A stretch of DNA of 64,000 nucleotides, taken from the NCBI GenBank assembly GCA_900314985.1, contig OMXL01000011.1, positions 40,220 to 104,219 of the forward strand. The letters are read 5' to 3'. The notes below the pieces were generated by a model. That model was not told the DNA's origin and did not search any database. It saw nothing but the letters and a program-made list of their open reading frames with translations. A program made the position numbers and the translations under genes. The stretch is from an uncultured Prevotellaceae bacterium (lineage in GTDB: Bacteria; Bacteroidota; Bacteroidia; Bacteroidales; Bacteroidaceae). Shown here piece after piece: positions 59,973 through 64,000 of this stretch. Numbering within the stretch: position 1 is the stretch's first letter; each line of letters opens with the position of its first letter.

Positions 59973-61019
59973 TTAGCTTCTCAACTTTCTCAATAGCACT
60001 TTGTTGATGGCCTGTATGCGTCGACCACTTTTCTCGATGTCGCGCCCAATGTCTTCGCGTACATTATTTATATTATTAAAGAAGTCGCTGAAGGCGTTGA
60101 GTAGCGGATTGGGTGGGGTAGTATCTTCTGTAGCCTGTGGGTTCGAGATGATGCGGATGCCCAAGTGCTCGATGTGTACGTCGATATCCGTCTCTGTCAT
60201 CACGGGGTCGCCATCATAGTGGATAGCACCTGGTTGCTTGCGGTGGATATGAATCTTCTGCGCACGGAAGGTCTTGATCTTCGAGTTGTTCTGCAGCGTC
60301 TTCATAAACAGGTCGGCAGCAATCTGTGGCGCGTCGAGTGCCGTGAATGGTTCCATGATGATAACGTCCATCATTCCGTCACGCATGGTGGCACCGGGAG
60401 CGATGTAGGCGTTGTTGCCATATTGCGAAGCGTTGGCACAGGCTATGAGGAACGCCTTGTGGTAAACCGTACCGTTGTCGTCGACAATCTCGTAGGTCTC
60501 GGGCTGATATTTTAGGCCCTCCTTCAGCACGTTTTCCACATAGGTAATAGGTCCACGCTTGCCCGCTTCAGCAAATTTCAGCGAGATGAATGCGTCGAAG
60601 CCCATGCCGCAGGTGCAGAAGAAGGGTAGGCCGTTGATGACACCATAGTCGAAGGCTTCTATCTGGCACGCATTAATCAGCTCAATAGCCTTTACCGCAT
60701 CAATAGGTATGCACAGATGGCGAGCCAATCCGTTGCCTGATCCAAAGGGGATAATGCCCAGCGCCGTCTGAGTGTGCACCAGCGATCGCGCCACCTCGTT
60801 GATGGTGCCGTCGCCTCCCACAGCCACCACGATGTCTGCGCCCTCGGCTGCCGACTGGCGGGCTATCTCAGCTGCATGTCCGGAGTATTCCGTGAAGCAC
60901 ACCTTGTAGTCAAAGCGCTCCTGGTCGAGGTGCTTGCTGATGAGCTGGGGCACTTCGTCCTTGTTGCTGGTTCCCGATATGGGGTTGATGATGAATATGA
61001 TGCGTCGCTTGTTTTTCAT
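59973..61019 (-). CDS. diacylglycerol/sphingoid kinase-family lipid kinase
   Basis: 348 residues from the ATG at 61019. DAGK-catalytic fold: INPISGTSNK, VVAVGGDGTINEVARSL and IPFGSGNGLARHL are the nucleotide-binding signatures; the C-terminal domain includes VIIMEPF and IHYDGDPV. The family phosphorylates diacylglycerol, sphingoid bases or ceramide. Divergent location next to serine palmitoyltransferase suggests a sphingolipid substrate, but that is inference. The -7 box lies only 8 nt before the ATG. Confidence 0.87.
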   Translation of the reverse strand: MKNKRRIIFIINPISGTSNKDEVPQLISKHLDQERFDYKVCFTEYSGHAAEIARQSAAEGADIVVAVGGDGTINEVARSLVHTQTALGIIPFGSGNGLARHLCIPIDAVKAIELINACQIEAFDYGVINGLPFFCTCGMGFDAFISLKFAEAGKRGPITYVENVLKEGLKYQPETYEIVDDNGTVYHKAFLIACANASQYGNNAYIAPGATMRDGMMDVIIMEPFTALDAPQIAADLFMKTLQNNSKIKTFRAQKIHIHRKQPGAIHYDGDPVMTETDIDVHIEHLGIRIISNPQATEDTTPPNPLLNAFSDFFNNINNVREDIGRDIEKSGRRIQAINKVLLRKLRS

Positions 61020-61027
61020 TTCTTTTG

Positions 61028-61035
61028 CAAAATTA
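61028..61035 (-). promoter_or_regulatory. Bacteroidetes promoter -7 box, near-leaderless gene
   Basis: Minus-strand TAATTTTG ending 8 nt before the lipid kinase ATG. Confidence 0.65.
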
Positions 61036-61129
61036 CGAATTCTGCCTGAATATTTATCGTTAATTACTATAATAATCGTAAAAATTAAGAAATATCTCCT
61101 TTTTTGTGCACGAATTGAATAAAAATGTG

Positions 61130-61137
61130 TAACTTTG
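61130..61137 (+). promoter_or_regulatory. Bacteroidetes promoter -7 box for spt
   Basis: TAACTTTG. The 5' UTR carries a small hairpin GTAGCT-TTCGG-AGCTAC (61157-61173) ending 16 nt before the spt ATG. Confidence 0.7.
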
Positions 61138-61189
61138 CAGGCTGAAAACAACAAGAGTAGCTTTCGGAGCTACCAGACCTATTTAAAAT

Positions 61190-62377
61190 ATGGGACAATT
61201 ACAAGAAAGATACAAGCATTATCGTGAGCCGCAGAAGTATATGGAGGCTGACGTTTATCCCTACTTCCGTGAGATTGAGGGCAAGCAGGGAACAGAAGTT
61301 GAAATGGGCGGACACAAAGTGTTGATGTTCGGATCTAATGCCTACACAGGACTGACGGGTGACCAGCGCATCATCGATGCTGCTAAAGCTGCCCTTGACA
61401 AGTATGGCTCGGGCTGTGCCGGTAGCCGTTTCCTCAATGGTACACTTGACATCCACGTCCAGTTAGAGAAAGAGATTTCAGAGTTCATACATAAGGAAGA
61501 CTGTCTGTGCTTCTCTACAGGTTTCTCTGTAAACCAGGGTGTGCTGGCTATGGTGGTTGGTAAGGATGACTACATCATCTGTGACGATCGCGACCACGCC
61601 TCTATCGTTGATGGACGTCGTCTGTCGTTCGCTCGCCAGTTGCACTATAAGCACAACGATATGGCCGACCTGGAGCGCGTGCTGCAGAAGCTGCCTTACG
61701 AGGCTGTCAAGCTCATCGTTGTCGATGGTGTGTTCTCTATGGAGGGTGACCTGGCCAAGTTACCAGAGATTGTTGAACTGAAGCACAAGTACAACTGCTC
61801 TATCATGGTCGACGAGGCTCATGGTATTGGCGTCTTCGGTGACCACGGTCGTGGCGTTTGTGACCATTTCGGTCTGACTGACGAGGTAGACCTCATCATG
61901 GGTACCTTCTCTAAGTCATTGGCATCTATCGGTGGTTTCATTGCTTCTGATGCTGACACCATCAACTTCCTGCGTCACACCTGCCGTACCTACATCTTCT
62001 CTGCTTCTAACACTCCTGCCGCTACAGCTGCTGCTATGGAGGCTCTGCACATCCTGCTGAAGGAGCCCGAGCGCATCGAGGCTTTGTGGAAGGTTACCAA
62101 GTATGCCCTGAAGCGTTTTGCTGAAGAAGGTTTCGAGATTGGCGAGACTGAGAGCCCCATCATTCCGCTCTATGTTCGCGACGTTGAGAAGACCTTCCTC
62201 GTTACCGCTCTCGCCTTCAAGGCTGGCGTATTCATCAATCCTGTGATTCCGCCTGCTTGTGCACCTCAGGATACACTCGTGCGCTATGCACTGATGGCTA
62301 CCCATACAGAGGAGCAGGTAGAGCGTTCTGTCATCGCTCTGAAGAAAATCTTCGTAGAACAAGGAATTATTAAATAA
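61190..62377 (+). CDS. spt: serine palmitoyltransferase-type alpha-oxoamine synthase
   Basis: 395 residues, soluble homodimer type. PLP-binding Lys242 is in GTFSKSLAS, the cofactor Asp in IMVDEAHGIGVFG, and NAYTGLTGD plus CAGSRFLNGT form the substrate end. The high similarity to Bacteroides/Sphingobacterium SPT (DYIICDDRDHASIVDG, FINPVIPPA) favours condensation of serine and palmitoyl-CoA over biotin or glycine C-acetyltransferase roles. First step of sphingolipid synthesis in Bacteroidales. Confidence 0.88.
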   Translation: MGQLQERYKHYREPQKYMEADVYPYFREIEGKQGTEVEMGGHKVLMFGSNAYTGLTGDQRIIDAAKAALDKYGSGCAGSRFLNGTLDIHVQLEKEISEFIHKEDCLCFSTGFSVNQGVLAMVVGKDDYIICDDRDHASIVDGRRLSFARQLHYKHNDMADLERVLQKLPYEAVKLIVVDGVFSMEGDLAKLPEIVELKHKYNCSIMVDEAHGIGVFGDHGRGVCDHFGLTDEVDLIMGTFSKSLASIGGFIASDADTINFLRHTCRTYIFSASNTPAATAAAMEALHILLKEPERIEALWKVTKYALKRFAEEGFEIGETESPIIPLYVRDVEKTFLVTALAFKAGVFINPVIPPACAPQDTLVRYALMATHTEEQVERSVIALKKIFVEQGIIK

Positions 62378-62416
62378 ATAATTGCCAAAAAATTTGCGGG
62401 TGTCAAAGATATTTCG

Positions 62417-62424
62417 TACCTTTG
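62417..62424 (+). promoter_or_regulatory. Bacteroidetes promoter -7 box for tRNA-Pro
   Basis: TACCTTTG, 18 nt before the mature tRNA 5' end. Confidence 0.75.
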
Positions 62425-62442
62425 CACCCGCTTTCAAGGCAA

Positions 62443-62515
62443 CGAGGTGTAGCGCAGTTGGTAGCGTTCCTGGTTTGGGACCAGGCTGTCGCAGGTTCGA
62501 GTCCTGTCACCTCGA
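62443..62515 (+). tRNA. tRNA-Pro (TGG anticodon)
   Basis: The acceptor stem is CGAGGTG/CACCTCG and the anticodon arm CCTGG-TTTGGGA-CCAGG reads TGG. The T arm is GCAGG-TTCGAGT-CCTGT and the discriminator is A. CCA is not encoded (CAC follows). Confidence 0.95.
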
Positions 62516-62527
62516 CACTTCATCAAC

Positions 62528-62570
62528 AAACCGGCCGATACTGTTCATCAGTTATCGGTCGGTTTCTTAT
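62528..62570 (+). terminator. terminator of tRNA-Pro
   Basis: AAACCGGCCGAT pairs with ATCGGTCGGTTT (one mismatch), followed by CTTAT. Confidence 0.7.
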
Positions 62571-62595
62571 ATGTCTCTTGATGCTATTTGCTATC

Positions 62596-63387
62596 TTACG
62601 AAATTACCCCGTAGTGGCGCAGCGCATTCAGTATGCCGTCGTCGTCAACGGAAGTCGTAACGTAGTCAGCCTGTTGCTTCAACTCGTCGATGGCATTGCC
62701 CATAGCGATGCCGATGCCAGCCTGCAGAATCATCGATGTATCGTTGCCACCGTCACCAAAGGCGATGGTATGATTGGGGTCGAAACCCTCGTGACGAGCT
62801 ATAGCCAAAATACCCTTGCCCTTGTCGGCACCATTAGCCGTGATATCCGTGAATTCCGGATGCCAGCGTCCAGACACGCATTGTGGCATACGCGCCATCA
62901 ATTCTGGCTCGTAGTCGGCAGGGAAGAAAGGCGTCAGCTGTAAGATGTCTTGCTCCAACACCACATCCAGCGGTGCAGCCTTGTCAAGGTTCTTCACCGC
63001 CAGCATCTGTCGGAAGATGCGATCCACGTCGCCCTTAGGGTCTATCACCGCCACGTCCCTGCGTCCCACCACTATCAGGCTGTTGCCCTTCTGCTGACAG
63101 TCCTCCACGCAGGTCATCACGTCCTGCATGGGGATAGGCTGACAAGCCACGAGGTCGTTGCCCACATAGCATAGCGCCCCGTTGGTTGTGATATAGCCGT
63201 CAATGAGCTGTTCGATAGCCCCCAGATTCGTAATGATAATCGGTGGACGTCCTGTTGCGATATATACTCTGGAACCGTTGGCCTTGGCCTCAGTCAATGC
63301 CTGAATGGTAGACTGCGGAATCTCGTGCGTCTTAAAACTCACCAGCGTGCCGTCTATGTCGAAGAATAATGCGTATTTCTGATTCAT
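62596..63387 (-). CDS. Cof-type HAD-superfamily phosphatase
   Basis: 263 residues. Motif I FFDIDGTLV (Asp10/Asp12), motif II IATGRPP, motif III Lys near DKGKGILAI, motif IV AFGDGGNDTSMI, with a C2B cap between. Members dephosphorylate sugar phosphates and nucleotides; the substrate is unknown here. Own promoter on the minus strand at 63405-63412. Confidence 0.9.
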   Translation of the reverse strand: MNQKYALFFDIDGTLVSFKTHEIPQSTIQALTEAKANGSRVYIATGRPPIIITNLGAIEQLIDGYITTNGALCYVGNDLVACQPIPMQDVMTCVEDCQQKGNSLIVVGRRDVAVIDPKGDVDRIFRQMLAVKNLDKAAPLDVVLEQDILQLTPFFPADYEPELMARMPQCVSGRWHPEFTDITANGADKGKGILAIARHEGFDPNHTIAFGDGGNDTSMILQAGIGIAMGNAIDELKQQADYVTTSVDDDGILNALRHYGVIS

Positions 63388-63404
63388 ACCTCTCTAATTG
63401 CCTG

Positions 63405-63412
63405 CAAAGGTA
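63405..63412 (-). promoter_or_regulatory. Bacteroidetes promoter -7 box for HAD phosphatase
   Basis: Minus-strand TACCTTTG, 17 nt before the ATG. Confidence 0.7.
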
Positions 63413-63479
63413 CTGCTTTTCAGCCAATTCTCCAAATAGAAATCCCACTGAAAAGCCATTTCCCTCACTACTTAGCCTA

Positions 63480-63560
63480 ATACGCTCACGAGACAGCTGT
63501 ATAAGCACTCCGTATACAGCTAATACGCGTCTGTATTAGCTGTAGAAATTTCTGTATTAG
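63480..63560. repeat. palindromic element shared with the 10.9 kb block
   Basis: Contains AGCTGTAT (63495), CCGTATACAGCTAATACGCG (63510-63529, one mismatch to 10985-11004) and the hairpin CAGCTAATAC/GTATTAGCTG (63517-63542). Confidence 0.75.
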
Positions 63561-63575
63561 CCTAATTTCAACAAT

Positions 63576-63839
63576 GTGATAGATAAGGCAAAAGAGGCTT
63601 GTAACAATGCAGGCCAGTCGGTTTCAGACCATTTTGCTGACGTTAGCAAAATGGTCAATCTAGGTTCCGGATCCGAACGTGAAATCGACGACGTGATGCT
63701 CACTCGTTATGCCTGTTACCTCGTGGCGCATATGGACAAGAAACAATCCGTGGTTGCTGGACTGTTACAGAGCTCGACCCTTGATCCGAAAACAGCCAAA
63801 CGCTACATGCGTTATGTTCCAATATGGGCTTCAGTTTAA
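63576..63839 (+). pseudogene. DinD-like fragment
   Basis: 87-codon frame whose first about 50 residues (KACNNAGQ-like start, [33 protein letters not shown]) match the middle of DNA-damage-inducible protein D. The N-terminal part is missing, replaced by the palindromic repeat, and after LVAH the DinD pattern (QNGDPRK, FAQ) is lost. The opening GTG at 63576 is only the first in-frame start. It looks like a remnant joined to unrelated sequence. A perfect 12-bp inverted repeat (63627-63656) lies within the conserved segment. Confidence 0.65.
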
Positions 63840-63909
63840 TTTGCTAGTAATTTGCCAGAGTGGAGTAGTAACCGTATGGATATTCTATAAATTTCTGATA
63901 TATAGTTAC

Positions 63910-64000
63910 TATGTTTGCAGACGAAAATACCAAGCAGCCGATAGGAGATTGTCCTTAGGCAAAGAAATATTCCGCACCGTGAGGTGCAGAGAACCTCTTC
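63910..64000 (+). ncRNA. start of a structured transcript, cut by the window edge
   Basis: A TATGTTTG -7 box (63910-63917) is followed by a GCC...GGC stem with inner AGGA/TCCT (63937-63960), AAAG, and a hairpin GCACC-GTGA-GGTGC (63974-63987). The order resembles the 5' part of the RNA at 11413. No coding start is visible before the end. Confidence 0.4.

Noticed and set aside
63576-63839. Intact 87-residue DinD protein
   Set aside because: Lacks the N-terminal third and the conserved segment after the TRYACYL motif, so it is treated as a remnant.

Overview
The window looks like a chromosomal segment of a Bacteroidales bacterium, most likely Prevotellaceae (Prevotella/Segatella type). The evidence is the recurrent Bacteroidetes promoter -7 box (TAnnTTTG, about 25 good instances), families typical of the group (HU-CCDC81/SPOR, DUF4296, DUF3256, DUF4738-like, DUF5687, serine palmitoyltransferase, DksA-like protein beside ileS and lspA) and many short dispersed GTGAATA-, TTGACAATT- or GTTGAACATT-type repeats between genes. 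No rRNA, CRISPR array, complete prophage or transposase was seen. There are two tRNAs (Cys, Pro), one cobalamin riboswitch and several candidate small RNAs.

Layout. 1-10.7 kb is core: mtaB, a GT2 glycosyltransferase, Zn-ribbon/FHA and HU/SPOR proteins, rfbC, a lipoprotein, an omega-amidase-like nitrilase, gyrA (broken into two overlapping frames) and a TPR protein. 10.7-22 kb is an accessory island: about 700 bp of inverted and direct repeats, a roughly 340-nt structured leader RNA with its own promoter, then a compact co-directional operon of PLD/SNF2-type helicase, DUF4391 protein, AT-rich HEPN-like protein, Type III Mod and Type III Res, followed by two small paralogous acidic proteins. 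22.3-34.4 kb is metabolism and signalling: TPR protein, phosphohexomutase, a nucleotidyltransferase/GHMP-like fusion, a periplasmic binding protein with a SpoIIE-type phosphatase/HATPase receptor and a STAS protein, an SLC13 transporter, a ppGpp hydrolase-like/synthetase-like pair and a cytidylate-kinase-like protein. 34.4-42.8 kb is mostly minus strand: PLP decarboxylase, an apparently gene-less cobalamin riboswitch transcript (plus strand), pepD, rlmH, DUF5687, LolA-like and ftsK. 42.8-55.7 kb is plus strand: RNase D-like exonuclease, RlmI-like methyltransferase, tilS, ileS, dksA-like, lspA, DUF4296 with an overlapping small gene, nucleoside transporter, rsmE, paaK, DUF3256. 55.7-64 kb: two candidate sRNAs, rpmA/rplU, rpiB, transketolase, tRNA-Cys, a FeoB-associated-type mini-protein, lipid kinase, spt, tRNA-Pro, a HAD phosphatase, a DinD remnant and the start of another structured transcript.

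The most interesting items are the defence-like operon with its structured leader RNA (and a possible second copy of that RNA's 5' end at the right edge), the orphan B12 riboswitch, the split gyrA, the binding-protein-linked partner-switching cassette, and dispersed repeats that have become coding sequence (signal peptide, linker, loop and stop codons).
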